A stretch of DNA of 11,454 nt from an uncultured bacterium (GCA_937928475.1 CALFVE010000331.1:1-11454), one strand, 5' to 3'. Shown: positions 1-6,277, counted from the first letter of the stretch. Translations and numbers: made by a program. The notes: generated from the letters alone by a model not told the origin.

Positions 1-76
1 TCCTGCAAGGGGACAGTAAGGGAGGTTGAGCAGGGCAGGGCAGGGAAATCCCTAGGGCCCGGCTCACGGCTCTCTT

Positions 77-83
77 AGGAGGT
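77..83 (+). promoter_or_regulatory. Strong Shine-Dalgarno for the first secreted-protein gene
   Basis: The motif AGGAGGT lies 5 nt before the ATG at 89 and fixes that start. The 88 bases upstream also contain a short tandem GCAGG run (about 31-45). I see no convincing -35/-10 pair in this stretch, so the promoter is probably outside the window. Confidence 0.8.
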
Positions 84-88
84 CTCCG

Positions 89-877
89 ATGCGCAATCAC
101 TCCGTGTTACTTGTTGGTATGCTGCTGTGCTGGGCCGCGCCGCTTCTGGCCGGCGATTTCTCGATCTCCCCTGCGCGCGAGGGGCGAGGACCGGAGCGGA
201 TCGGGCCACCCGTGCACTATCGGCTGGATCTGCTGCGCTACAGCGCGCCCGATCCGGAGAAGTCGCCCATTCCGCAGCCGCCGGTTACGCGCGAGGATTA
301 CTACCAATGGCTGGTGGACTCCGGCCACTTTGACTATGGAGCCAGTCCGCAGAACCATGGACGCTACGGCCCGCGGCACTTCATGCCGCTGCTCGCCAAG
401 TACGTGCATGACAGCGACCCTGCGGCGGCGCAAGCCTGCATCGCCATGCTCAAGGTCTTCCACGAGGCGCTCCAGGCGGAGGTCAAGGCCAACGGATACG
501 TTGAGCTCTTCATTGACGAGCCCGTCTACATCGGTCTGTACCGGCGCTATCTGACGCAGGGGGGGCTGCTAGACCCCGACCGAGACACTTGGTTCAAAGA
601 CCTGGTTCTTTTCCACAATCGCAACATGCACGTCTGGGGCGGGCCGCAGGTCTTCTGGCGCGGGCCGATGCATCATGAGAGCCCTGGGCGCTTTGCTAGC
701 CCTTGTGATACTGAGCACGCAGGTACTCGCGGCCGAGCCGGCGTCGAAACTGGAGGGCGAGAACCTGCTGGCTCGGGCCGAGGCCCATGGGGGCGAAGTG
801 TACGCGGTGGCGCCGTTGGCCGCCTGGGCGCAGCAAGCCCCACCGCAGTTGCTCGCTTACCGTTCGCTGAGCACTAG
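89..877 (+). pseudogene. Secreted protein of unknown function, 3'-truncated and fused out of frame into the next gene
   Basis: The start is set by an excellent ribosome binding site. Residues 1-22 form a signal peptide (MRNHSVLLVGMLLCWAAPLLAG), so the product was exported. Residues 23 to about 195 look like a real protein: mostly helical, with aromatic-rich stretches such as HFDYG, YVELFIDEPVYIGLYRRYL and HNRNMHVWGGPQVFWRGPMHH. The helical pattern and the WGGPQ/RGPMH motifs loosely recall the (alpha/alpha)-toroid part of secreted polysaccharide lyases or heparinase-like proteins, but I cannot assign a family. From about position 674 to the stop at 877 the frame gives only Gly/Arg/Pro-rich text and overlaps the signal peptide and first domain of the next gene in another frame. 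The authentic 3' part is therefore missing. The likely cause is a deletion or rearrangement, or an assembly join, near 668-677. The fragment is probably not functional. Confidence 0.6.
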
Positions 878-1463
878 CGACTATTTAGCAGTGCGCCTTC
901 CAGTTCCTGCGGATGGTTACTATGCCCTGCGCAGCAAAGCCCTGTGGGGACCGTGGGCGCCGGGAAGGCTCGGGCGATTTCAGGCGTCGGCGGGGAACGT
1001 ACAACTGCCCGGGGTGCTCCAGGGATGGTACGGAACGCAACCCGACCCTCCCTATCGCATAACCGACATTACCTGGGGACTGGCTCATTTCTCTCCGCCA
1101 GAGGTGGAAGTACGCTTTGCGTTGACTCACGGCGGCCAGGGGAACCTGCTGGTTCTGGCTGACCTGCGCCTAGAACCGGTGGCAGAGACGGACCTGAAAC
1201 CGCAAGAACGCGACCGCAAGATACCTGCCGAGTCGCCGCTCCCACGCGTGCCCGCCGGGGGCGGTGAACGTCCGCCGCTCCTGGACGTCAAGCAGCAAAG
1301 AGGCCTGGAGTGGAGCACGCTTATTCCCCGCGCGGGAAAGCCGATCCAGGTGGACGGGCGCCTAGAGGAATGGCAGATGGACCAGGCCTCGATTCGCCTT
1401 GACGCCAGCATCGTCCCCCAGCGGGGGTGGGCCGCGCGTGGGAGCACGCATTACCACTGCTAA
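675..1463 (+). CDS. Secreted CBM9-like protein, N-terminal fragment (frame broken by repeat-spacer unit)
   Basis: This is the 5' part of a gene that originally ran to 2268. Residues 1-19 are a clear signal peptide (MRALGALLALVILSTQVLA, then AEP). Residues 25-170 look like an all-beta domain with many alternating hydrophobic residues, and a Pro/Glu-rich linker follows to about 205. Residues 217-243 begin a CBM9/DOMON-type domain: IPRAGKPIQVDGRLEEW matches the family opening 'I.VDG.L.EW'. The frame then enters the first 29-bp repeat (SIVPQRGWAA), reads into the spacer and stops at 1461-1463. The ATG at 675 has no Shine-Dalgarno: the 20 bases before it belong to the truncated preceding gene. Expression is therefore doubtful unless it uses leftover translation from upstream. 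Confidence is for this being part of a real gene; as it stands it encodes a truncated 262-residue product. Confidence 0.7.
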   Translation: MRALGALLALVILSTQVLAAEPASKLEGENLLARAEAHGGEVYAVAPLAAWAQQAPPQLLAYRSLSTSDYLAVRLPVPADGYYALRSKALWGPWAPGRLGRFQASAGNVQLPGVLQGWYGTQPDPPYRITDITWGLAHFSPPEVEVRFALTHGGQGNLLVLADLRLEPVAETDLKPQERDRKIPAESPLPRVPAGGGERPPLLDVKQQRGLEWSTLIPRAGKPIQVDGRLEEWQMDQASIRLDASIVPQRGWAARGSTHYHC

Positions 1464-2268
1464 CATCTCCATCGTCCCCCAGCGGGGGTGGGCCGCGCCC
1501 GGCCCGGAAAGCGATGCTGATTGTAACGGGCAGGTGGCCCTGTTTTGGGACGACCAATTCCTGTACCTGGCAGCGCTCATCCGCGATGACGAAAAGAAGG
1601 TCAAAGGCGACCAGGACCCCTGGGAGTCGCCCTTTGCCATGGACAGCCTGGTGCTCGCCGTCGCGCCGCCCAAGTGGCTAATCGAGGGCGGGCGCTCCAC
1701 CGGGCCGGCGCCGCTGCAGATAATGTTCGGGCTCAGTTACACCCCGCCGGGCGTGGCCCCCCGGCCGCTGGGTGGCGAGAGCCGCTATGCGGTGGGGGAG
1801 ACTCGTGAGGGATACGCCCTGGAGGCAGCGTTGTCCTTCGCTGCTCTAGGTTGGACTCCCGCCGCCGTCGGGGATCGCTTCCCCTTCGCGCTGATTTTGG
1901 TGGACGTAGATCCCAGCAAGCCGGGCGGCAAGCAGTTTGACCAGTATGGCTGGAACTTTGGACCGGGTTCGGCGGCCGGGATGGGAGAGGCGCGCTTGCT
2001 GGGGTCGGGCCCGGCGGCGGGGGAAGTGATACCCGAACTGGATCAGGTGGCGCCGGGCCAGCCGCTGTGCTACGTCGGCACCGTAGATGCTGGGGCCCCT
2101 GCGCGCCTGCTGGCGATTGACCTGGTGCGCTTGGACACGGGCGCAAGGGTGACGTCGTTTGTCACGCCGCGAGCCTTGCCCGAGCCGGGGCGATACCGAC
2201 TCTGGGGCGAACTCCCCCTACCCGAACTAGAGCCGGGGCGATATGATTTGAGGCTGAGGTGGCAGTGA
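1399..2268 (+). CDS. Secreted CBM9-like protein, C-terminal fragment (+1 frame relative to the N-terminal part)
   Basis: This is the 3' continuation of the CBM9-like gene. The nominal start near 1399 is only where the frame opens; there is no ribosome binding site, and the first ~24 residues are spacer and out-of-frame text. The authentic protein resumes inside the second repeat at 1470: SIVPQRGWAAPGPESDADCNGQ, then ALFWDDQFLYLAALIRDDEKK, the CBM9 hallmark 'WDD.LYL...V.DD', then DSLVLAVAP and later QYGWNFGPG. The last ~80 residues form another beta-rich module ending PGRYDLRLRWQ. Both repeats are read in the same phase (SIVPQRGWAA), so deleting one 61-bp unit would join residues 1-254 of the first fragment to this frame. 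The intact gene would be 1533 nt, 510 residues. As it stands, the gene is a pseudogene or a locus that can switch by repeat recombination. Family membership in CBM9-like domains is well supported; ligand unknown. Confidence 0.7.
   Translation: MTPASSPSGGGPRVGARITTANISIVPQRGWAAPGPESDADCNGQVALFWDDQFLYLAALIRDDEKKVKGDQDPWESPFAMDSLVLAVAPPKWLIEGGRSTGPAPLQIMFGLSYTPPGVAPRPLGGESRYAVGETREGYALEAALSFAALGWTPAAVGDRFPFALILVDVDPSKPGGKQFDQYGWNFGPGSAAGMGEARLLGSGPAAGEVIPELDQVAPGQPLCYVGTVDAGAPARLLAIDLVRLDTGARVTSFVTPRALPEPGRYRLWGELPLPELEPGRYDLRLRWQ
1409..1498. repeat. Single CRISPR-like unit: two identical 29-bp repeats around a 32-bp spacer
   Basis: Copy 1 spans 1409-1437 and copy 2 spans 1470-1498; I count 29 identical bases in each. 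Between them is a unique 32-bp spacer (1438-1469). The period is 61 bp. Each repeat contains a small hairpin, CCCCC-AGC-GGGGG, followed by TGGGCCG. This recalls GC-rich type I-E repeats, which have a CCCC...GGGG stem and often end in CCG, and which are 28-29 bp with 32-33 bp spacers. Unlike typical I-E repeats, only 3-4 nt (not about 8) separate the C and G runs. The unit sits inside a CBM9-like coding sequence and causes a +1 frame shift. There are only two repeats, with no leader and no cas gene in the window, so a CRISPR identity is unproven. Alternatives are a dispersed repeat or a complex duplication. Confidence 0.75.
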
Positions 2269-2273
2269 GCGGG

Positions 2274-2304
2274 AGTCGCAACTGGAGCGCGGGGCGTTGC
2301 GACT
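2274..2304 (+). terminator. 9-bp perfect stem-loop just after the CBM9-like gene
   Basis: AGTCGCAAC (2274-2282) and GTTGCGACT (2296-2304) are perfect inverted arms around a 13-nt loop, starting 6 nt after the stop at 2268. The position suits a transcription terminator or mRNA 3'-end stabiliser. There is no T-tract after it (GAGAAGGGG follows), so a classical intrinsic terminator is not supported. A DNA operator for the following gene (start 2364) is another option. Nothing else of note lies in 2269-2363. Confidence 0.4.
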
Positions 2305-2363
2305 GAGAAGGGGACAGCGGAGTACGGGTGCAAGGGAAGGGCCAAGATTGAGGTAAGCGACCG

Positions 2364-3335
2364 ATGGCGGATGCTGAACAGCCCAGTTGTGAGGTGCTGA
2401 TTATCGGCGGGGGTCCGGCAGGGTTCACAGCGGCGCTGTATGCCGCCCGTGCCGGGCTGAAGACCGTGGTGATTAGCCCCGGCGAACTGACCGGGATGAT
2501 GGCCAGAGCGCCGAAGGTGGAGAACTTCCCGGGTCAGACCGGGGCGCTGGCGGGGCGGGAGATCCTGGCCAAGATCCGTCAACAGGCGCTGACGGCGGGC
2601 GCGGAGCACGTGCAGGAGGCGGTCAGCGCCGCCTACCTCGACAACGCGCCGCCCTTCATGGTTGCTGCCGGTCGGGAACTGTACACGGCCCAGGCACTGA
2701 TTATCGCCAGCGGTGCCATGGGGCGCGCCGAGAAGGTGCCGGGCGAGGAGCAGTTCGAGGGGCGCGGGGTCGCCCGCTGCGTCGCCTGCGACGGGCCGCT
2801 GTTCAAGGGGCAGCCGGTGCTGGTGGTCGGCGAGGATGAGCACGCGGCTGAGGAGGCGCTGGCCCTGGCGGGGCTGGCCTCCTCAGTGACCCTGGTAGCG
2901 CCAACGGCGAGGCTGCCCCTGGAAGGGGCGCTGCAAGAAGCGCTGCGTTCGTGCCCTAAGGTTACCATCGCTACCGGGCTGCGCTTGACGGAAATCGTGG
3001 GCGACGAGGCGGTCACCGGCGCCGTTTTCACCACCCCGCGCGGGGAAAAGAGAACCTTGCAGGCCACTGGGATCTTCATCTACCTGCGGGGGGCGGCCCC
3101 GGCGACGGACTTCCTGCAAGGCGCGCTGGAGCGGGACGAACACGGCTACCTGCTCACGGACGAGTTGATGCAGACTAGCCTGCCGGGGGTGTTCGCCGCT
3201 GGAGATGTGCGCAGCAAGCAGGTCCGGCAGATGGTGGTGGCCGCGGCTGAGGGGGCCATCGCTGCTCTGGCCGCGGAGCGCTTCCTGCGGCGGACGCCCT
3301 CGGTGCGCTGGGATCGCGGCGTGGCCTCGGGCTAG
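2364..3335 (+). CDS. Thioredoxin-reductase-like flavoprotein lacking the usual NADPH motifs
   Basis: The 323-residue length matches the low-molecular-weight thioredoxin reductase family (class II pyridine nucleotide-disulfide oxidoreductases, usually 300-330). It would act in the cytoplasm in thiol-disulfide exchange. FAD-binding GGGPAG lies at residues 15-20 and the KVENFPG segment at 51-57. The redox-active pair is CVAC at 139-142 (family consensus CATC/CAVC), followed by DG. The C-terminal FAD motif GVFAAGD is at 275-281, followed by KQVRQMVVAAAEGAIAA. Two features are abnormal. The NADPH dinucleotide motif (usual GGGDSA) reads GEDEHA at 156-161, and the 2'-phosphate-binding HRR...R motif is replaced by VAPTARLPLEGAL around 178-190. 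NADPH is therefore unlikely to be the donor. Related flavoproteins that lost these motifs use ferredoxin or an unknown donor. GAGGT-type pairing bases lie about 10 nt before the ATG. It appears monocistronic. Confidence 0.88.
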   Translation: MADAEQPSCEVLIIGGGPAGFTAALYAARAGLKTVVISPGELTGMMARAPKVENFPGQTGALAGREILAKIRQQALTAGAEHVQEAVSAAYLDNAPPFMVAAGRELYTAQALIIASGAMGRAEKVPGEEQFEGRGVARCVACDGPLFKGQPVLVVGEDEHAAEEALALAGLASSVTLVAPTARLPLEGALQEALRSCPKVTIATGLRLTEIVGDEAVTGAVFTTPRGEKRTLQATGIFIYLRGAAPATDFLQGALERDEHGYLLTDELMQTSLPGVFAAGDVRSKQVRQMVVAAAEGAIAALAAERFLRRTPSVRWDRGVASG

Positions 3336-3430
3336 CGGTGCCGGCGGCGTCTTCCCGCCCGGGCATCGGCTGGCCTCGCCTAGCGCCCTCGAGCGATCAA
3401 AAGGCGGCCAGGGAGCCAGGCCGCAGGCGG

Positions 3431-3459
3431 TTTACGCTGGGTGACGTCTCTGCTATTAT
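3431..3459 (+). promoter_or_regulatory. Candidate sigma70-type promoter for the kinase/SIS genes
   Basis: TTTACG (3431-3436; 4 of 6 to TTGACA) and TATTAT (3454-3459; 5 of 6 to TATAAT) are separated by 17 bp, in an otherwise very GC-rich region. Transcription would begin near 3466 and leave a leader of about 170 nt before the kinase ATG. A second, weaker option is TTGATA (3572-3577) with AATTAA (3594-3599), in the AT-rich stretch just before the gene. The rest of the 3336-3634 gap shows nothing I can name. Confidence 0.4.
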
Positions 3460-3634
3460 CTGGCGGGCCGGGCCACCCCGTGGCGGTGTGAGTGAATCCC
3501 AAGCCAGCGCGAAGTGGGTCGGCGCTAGTGAGCGGCTGGTGGCAGGAATGGTGTGCGGCCGGGTCTTGGGGTTGATAAGAAGGGAAAAAAACCAATTAAC
3601 CGAGGCAACGAAAGCAGCAGGGAAGCGAAGCAGG

Positions 3635-4618
3635 ATGCGATACGCACTAGGGATTGACAGCGGAGGAACCAAATGCGAGGCGGTGCTGGTGGAGGAGAGC
3701 GGACGGATCGTAGGCTGGGGCCGCGGCGGGCCGACTCACGAGTTCTACCGCACCCGGGAGCAGGTGGAGGCCGCTTATGACCAGGCCCTGCGGGAGGCGC
3801 TGGCAGGCATCCACCAGGGGCGATTTTGGGTAGGAAGCCCCTCGGTCCGGACGCAGCCCTGGGAGGCACGGATCGCCGAGGCCGGCGAAATCGAGGAAGT
3901 CTTCTGCGTGGGTGAAGTAGAGGCTGCCTATGCCTGTGCTGGGGAGGACTGGGGCGTTATCGTGCTTTCCGGGACAGGCTCCTTCGTGCACGCGCGGACT
4001 CCTGACGGCCGTCGCTTGCACGCCGGGGGCATGGGGCCGATCCTGGGAGACTACGGCAGCGGGTATGACATCGGTCTGCGCGGTGCGCGGGCCGCCTGCG
4101 CCTCGCGCTGGACCGCCAACCGCAAGACGAGCCTGGAGCAGGCCGTGCCCCGCGCCTTGGGAGTGGCGGACCTCTTGGGTGTCTTGCACCTTATCTACAC
4201 CAACAAGCTTGGGCGCCACCGCTTGGCCTCCCTGGCGCGCATCGTGAATGAGGAGGCGGAGCGCGGTGACCCCATCGCTTTGCGCTGCGTACAAGAGGCG
4301 GCTGACTCGCTGGCCGATCTGGTGGTGGACGTGGTGCGGGAACTGGATTTGGAGGAGAGCGAATTCCCCTTGATTGCGAGCGGCAGTGTGGCGCAGAAGT
4401 CATGCCTGTGGTGGGAGCGGGTCTGCCGGCGGGTGGCGGAAGTGGCGTCCCGCATGCGCCCGGTGATGACGCGCCTAGTACCCGCAGCGGGAGCGGCGTT
4501 GGTGGCCCTGCGCCGGATGGGAGCGGGGCCAGAAAACGAACTGCGCGCTTGTATGGAACAGACGCAGGAGTCGTTCCTGCCCCACCGCGAGCAAGCCGCC
4601 GCCGTGGTGCCCGACTAG
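3635..4618 (+). CDS. BadF/BadG-family sugar kinase (N-acetylglucosamine-kinase-like)
   Basis: The 327-residue protein has the ASKHA fold signatures of the BadF/BadG/BcrA/BcrD ATPase family, which includes N-acetylglucosamine and glucosamine kinases that phosphorylate an amino sugar with ATP. Phosphate-1 loop: GIDSGGTK at residues 6-13. Family GGPTH (usual GGPSN/GGPTN) at 31-35. Phosphate-2: LSGTGS at 111-116. GGMGPILGDYGSGYDIG at 131-147 (usual GGWG..LGDEGS). Adenosine motif: IASGSV at 247-252. AAGAAL at 284-289. The usual catalytic Asp in the 'NDA..A' motif before GTGS appears to be Glu96 (VEAAYA), by eye alignment. I chose the ATG at 3635 because family homology begins there; the frame is open upstream to 3338, but that text is not protein-like. 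A weak AGGGAAG lies 9-15 nt upstream. Only 16 nt separate it from the first SIS gene, so they are probably co-transcribed. The actual substrate is unknown. Confidence 0.85.
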   Translation: MRYALGIDSGGTKCEAVLVEESGRIVGWGRGGPTHEFYRTREQVEAAYDQALREALAGIHQGRFWVGSPSVRTQPWEARIAEAGEIEEVFCVGEVEAAYACAGEDWGVIVLSGTGSFVHARTPDGRRLHAGGMGPILGDYGSGYDIGLRGARAACASRWTANRKTSLEQAVPRALGVADLLGVLHLIYTNKLGRHRLASLARIVNEEAERGDPIALRCVQEAADSLADLVVDVVRELDLEESEFPLIASGSVAQKSCLWWERVCRRVAEVASRMRPVMTRLVPAAGAALVALRRMGAGPENELRACMEQTQESFLPHREQAAAVVPD

Positions 4619-4634
4619 GAAGGGAACCGAGGTC

Positions 4635-5375
4635 ATGTTGGCTCACAGATACGCCGAGGCGGCGCGCGAGGCGCTGACCCGAATCGAGGAGACGCAGACA
4701 GAAAACATCGAGCGAGCGGCCGAGGCCATTGCCCACTCCCTCCTAAGCGGCGGCGCTTTTTGGCTTTATGGCATCGGCCATGGCGGCGAACTCGAACTGA
4801 CGAATCGGGCCGGAGGGTTGATGGCGGCTCGTGTCTTCTCCTTCTCCTGCCATGTGAGCAGCCCCATCGCCGAGTGCCGCAAGGGGCGTCCCCGACCGGA
4901 GCCGGTAGACGCCGAACTGGAGCAGGTTCGCTTCGCAGTTCGCACTAGCGAGATGCGGGCCGGAGATGTGCTCTTGCTGGCCTCAGTGAGCGGGCGCAAT
5001 GTCCGGCCCATCGAACTGGCGCTAGCGGCGCGAGAGATCGGGGTCACCGTGATCGCTATAACCTCGCTGGAGTACACGGCAGCAGTTGCTTCCCTGCACC
5101 CCTCCGGCAAGCGGCTCTGCGAAGTCGCCGACATTGTGATAGATAACGGTGCCCCTCTGGGCGACGCTTGTGTGGAGGCGGAGGGGTACGAACACAAGGT
5201 GCTCCCCCTGTCGGGTCTGACCCAGACCGCCATCGGCTGGATGATTTGCGGCGAAGTGATGGAGAAGATGCAGGCGCTGGGCAAGCCCGCGCACGTCTAC
5301 GTCAGCCACAATCGGCCGGGCGGGCCGGAGTATAACGAGAAGGCGCTGAGGGAGTACAACGAGGTGGGATATTAG
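4635..5375 (+). CDS. SIS-domain phosphosugar-binding protein, paralogue 1 (UPF0309/COG4821-like)
   Basis: This 246-residue cytoplasmic protein is a sugar-isomerase (SIS) fold protein with a predicted phosphosugar-binding site. An N-terminal helix (1-38) leads to AFWLYGIGHGGELELTNRAGGL (41-62), the first beta strand and loop of the fold. LLLASVSGRN (113-122) is the serine-rich phosphate loop, and AITSLEYTAAVASLHPSGKRLCEVADIVIDNGAPLGDA (141-178) is the family's signature region. Compared with the next gene, the first loop is changed: GIGHGGELEL in place of GASHSFMLTEE, so a Ser and the acidic EE pair are missing. The gene follows the kinase by 16 nt with AGGAAGGGA just before it, and the pair likely handles a phosphorylated sugar made by the kinase. 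The chemistry (isomerase, deaminase or regulator) cannot be told from sequence alone. Confidence 0.85.
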   Translation: MLAHRYAEAAREALTRIEETQTENIERAAEAIAHSLLSGGAFWLYGIGHGGELELTNRAGGLMAARVFSFSCHVSSPIAECRKGRPRPEPVDAELEQVRFAVRTSEMRAGDVLLLASVSGRNVRPIELALAAREIGVTVIAITSLEYTAAVASLHPSGKRLCEVADIVIDNGAPLGDACVEAEGYEHKVLPLSGLTQTAIGWMICGEVMEKMQALGKPAHVYVSHNRPGGPEYNEKALREYNEVGY

Positions 5376-5502
5376 GGGAGCGTGGAAGGTGGAACGTGAA
5401 ACGTGGAAGGTGAGAAGAGGAAAGTCGGAGGGCGGTAGGTGGAGAGCGAGATAGGGGATAGGGAGCGGGGAGAGCCAGATCGAGGCACTGAGGGAGGCGC
5501 CG
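5376..5502. repeat. Purine-rich intergenic spacer with short direct repeats
   Basis: The spacer between the two SIS genes is almost free of pyrimidine runs on the plus strand. CGTGGAAGGTG occurs at 5381-5391 and again at 5402-5412 (21-bp step), with GAACGTGAAA between them. On the minus strand this reads as TTCCACGTTTCACG-like heptad text. I recall similar degenerate heptamer repeats between genes in several uncultured bacterial groups. The minus-strand open frame across it (giving TFHVSRSTFH) is a repeat artefact, not a gene. AGGGAGG at its right end serves the next gene. Confidence 0.6.
5491..5497 (+). promoter_or_regulatory. Shine-Dalgarno that supports a GTG start for SIS paralogue 2
   Basis: AGGGAGG lies 5 nt before the GTG at 5503. 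No ATG in this frame gives a better fit with the family's N-terminus, so GTG is the likely initiator. Confidence 0.7.
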
Positions 5503-6246
5503 GTGGGCAATTCAGCGATTGACTATCTGGACGCAGTCGCACAGGGGCTGCAACGGGTGCGGGAGACGCAGGCGCCGGCGCTTGCCCAGGCGGCCGAGAC
5601 GCTTACCCAAGTGATTGTCAGCGGCGGCCGCCTCTTCTCCTTTGGCGCCAGTCACTCATTTATGCTCACCGAGGAGTTGGTCTACCGCACTGGCGGGCTG
5701 ATGCTGATCAACCCCATCTACCCGCAGGGGATGAATCTGTTTGTGCGGCCCTTGCCCTTGACCTCTCAGTTGGAGCGGCTGCCCGGCCTCGGCAGGATAT
5801 TGCTGGAGAACAGCCCGGCACAGCGTGGTGATGCCCTGCTGATAGCCTCCACCTCCGGGCGCAATGCGGCGGCGATTGATATGGCTCTGGCGGCGCGAGA
5901 GAGGGGCCTGACCACGATCGCCATCACCTCGCTGGAATATGCCCGGGCCGTCGAGAGCCGGCATCCCAGCGGAAAGAAACTCCACGAACTCTGCGACCAC
6001 GTCATAGACAACTGCGCACCGCTGGGGGATGCCGCGGTGGAGATTCCCGGCTTCCCCCAGAAGACCGGTCCGCTCTCCACCGTACTGGGTTGCGCCCTCG
6101 TCAATGCGCTGGTCGCCCAAGTGATCCGCAACCTGGTGGAGCGGGGCGTCACGCCACCGGTCTTCATTTCGGCCAACTTGCCGGGTGGGGATGAGCACAA
6201 CCGGCGGCTGCTGGAGCAAAACCGGGACAGGATCTTTTACTTGTAG
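5503..6246 (+). CDS. SIS-domain phosphosugar-binding protein, paralogue 2 (UPF0309/COG4821-like)
   Basis: The 247-residue protein is of the same family and length as its upstream neighbour, from a GTG start. It keeps the more usual family features: RLFSFGASHSFMLTEELVYRTGGL (43-66, with the SHS and EE positions), LLIASTSGRN (112-121, phosphate loop) and ITSLEYARAVESRHPSGKKLHELCDHVIDNCAPLGDAAVE (141-180). About half of the residues in the second half match paralogue 1 by eye, so the two arose by tandem duplication that has since diverged. Members of this fold work as dimers or tetramers, so a hetero-oligomer of the two products is possible. The 127-nt spacer before it is long for one operon but has no clear terminator. 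A small AT stem (TTTTAC 6235-6240 and GTAAAA 6249-6254) crosses the stop codon. Confidence 0.87.
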   Translation: MGNSAIDYLDAVAQGLQRVRETQAPALAQAAETLTQVIVSGGRLFSFGASHSFMLTEELVYRTGGLMLINPIYPQGMNLFVRPLPLTSQLERLPGLGRILLENSPAQRGDALLIASTSGRNAAAIDMALAARERGLTTIAITSLEYARAVESRHPSGKKLHELCDHVIDNCAPLGDAAVEIPGFPQKTGPLSTVLGCALVNALVAQVIRNLVERGVTPPVFISANLPGGDEHNRRLLEQNRDRIFYL

Positions 6247-6277
6247 AGGTAAAAACTACGCGGGCGGCCGACTGTTT

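Noticed and set aside
1312..1320. GGAGCACGC shared by the upstream coding sequence and the 32-bp spacer (1441-1449), as a source of the spacer
   Set aside because: The match is 9 bp and does not extend on either side, so it is too short to claim a local origin.
2070..2843. A 257-codon minus-strand open frame
   Set aside because: It overlaps the CBM9-like gene end and the thioredoxin-reductase-like gene, runs through the hairpin and intergenic gap, and has no recognisable domain.
6235..6254. TTTTAC/GTAAAA stem between the converging SIS and amidohydrolase genes as a bidirectional terminator
   Set aside because: The stem is AT-only, 6 bp, overlaps the stop codon of the SIS gene, and lacks a proper GC stem followed by a T-run on either strand.
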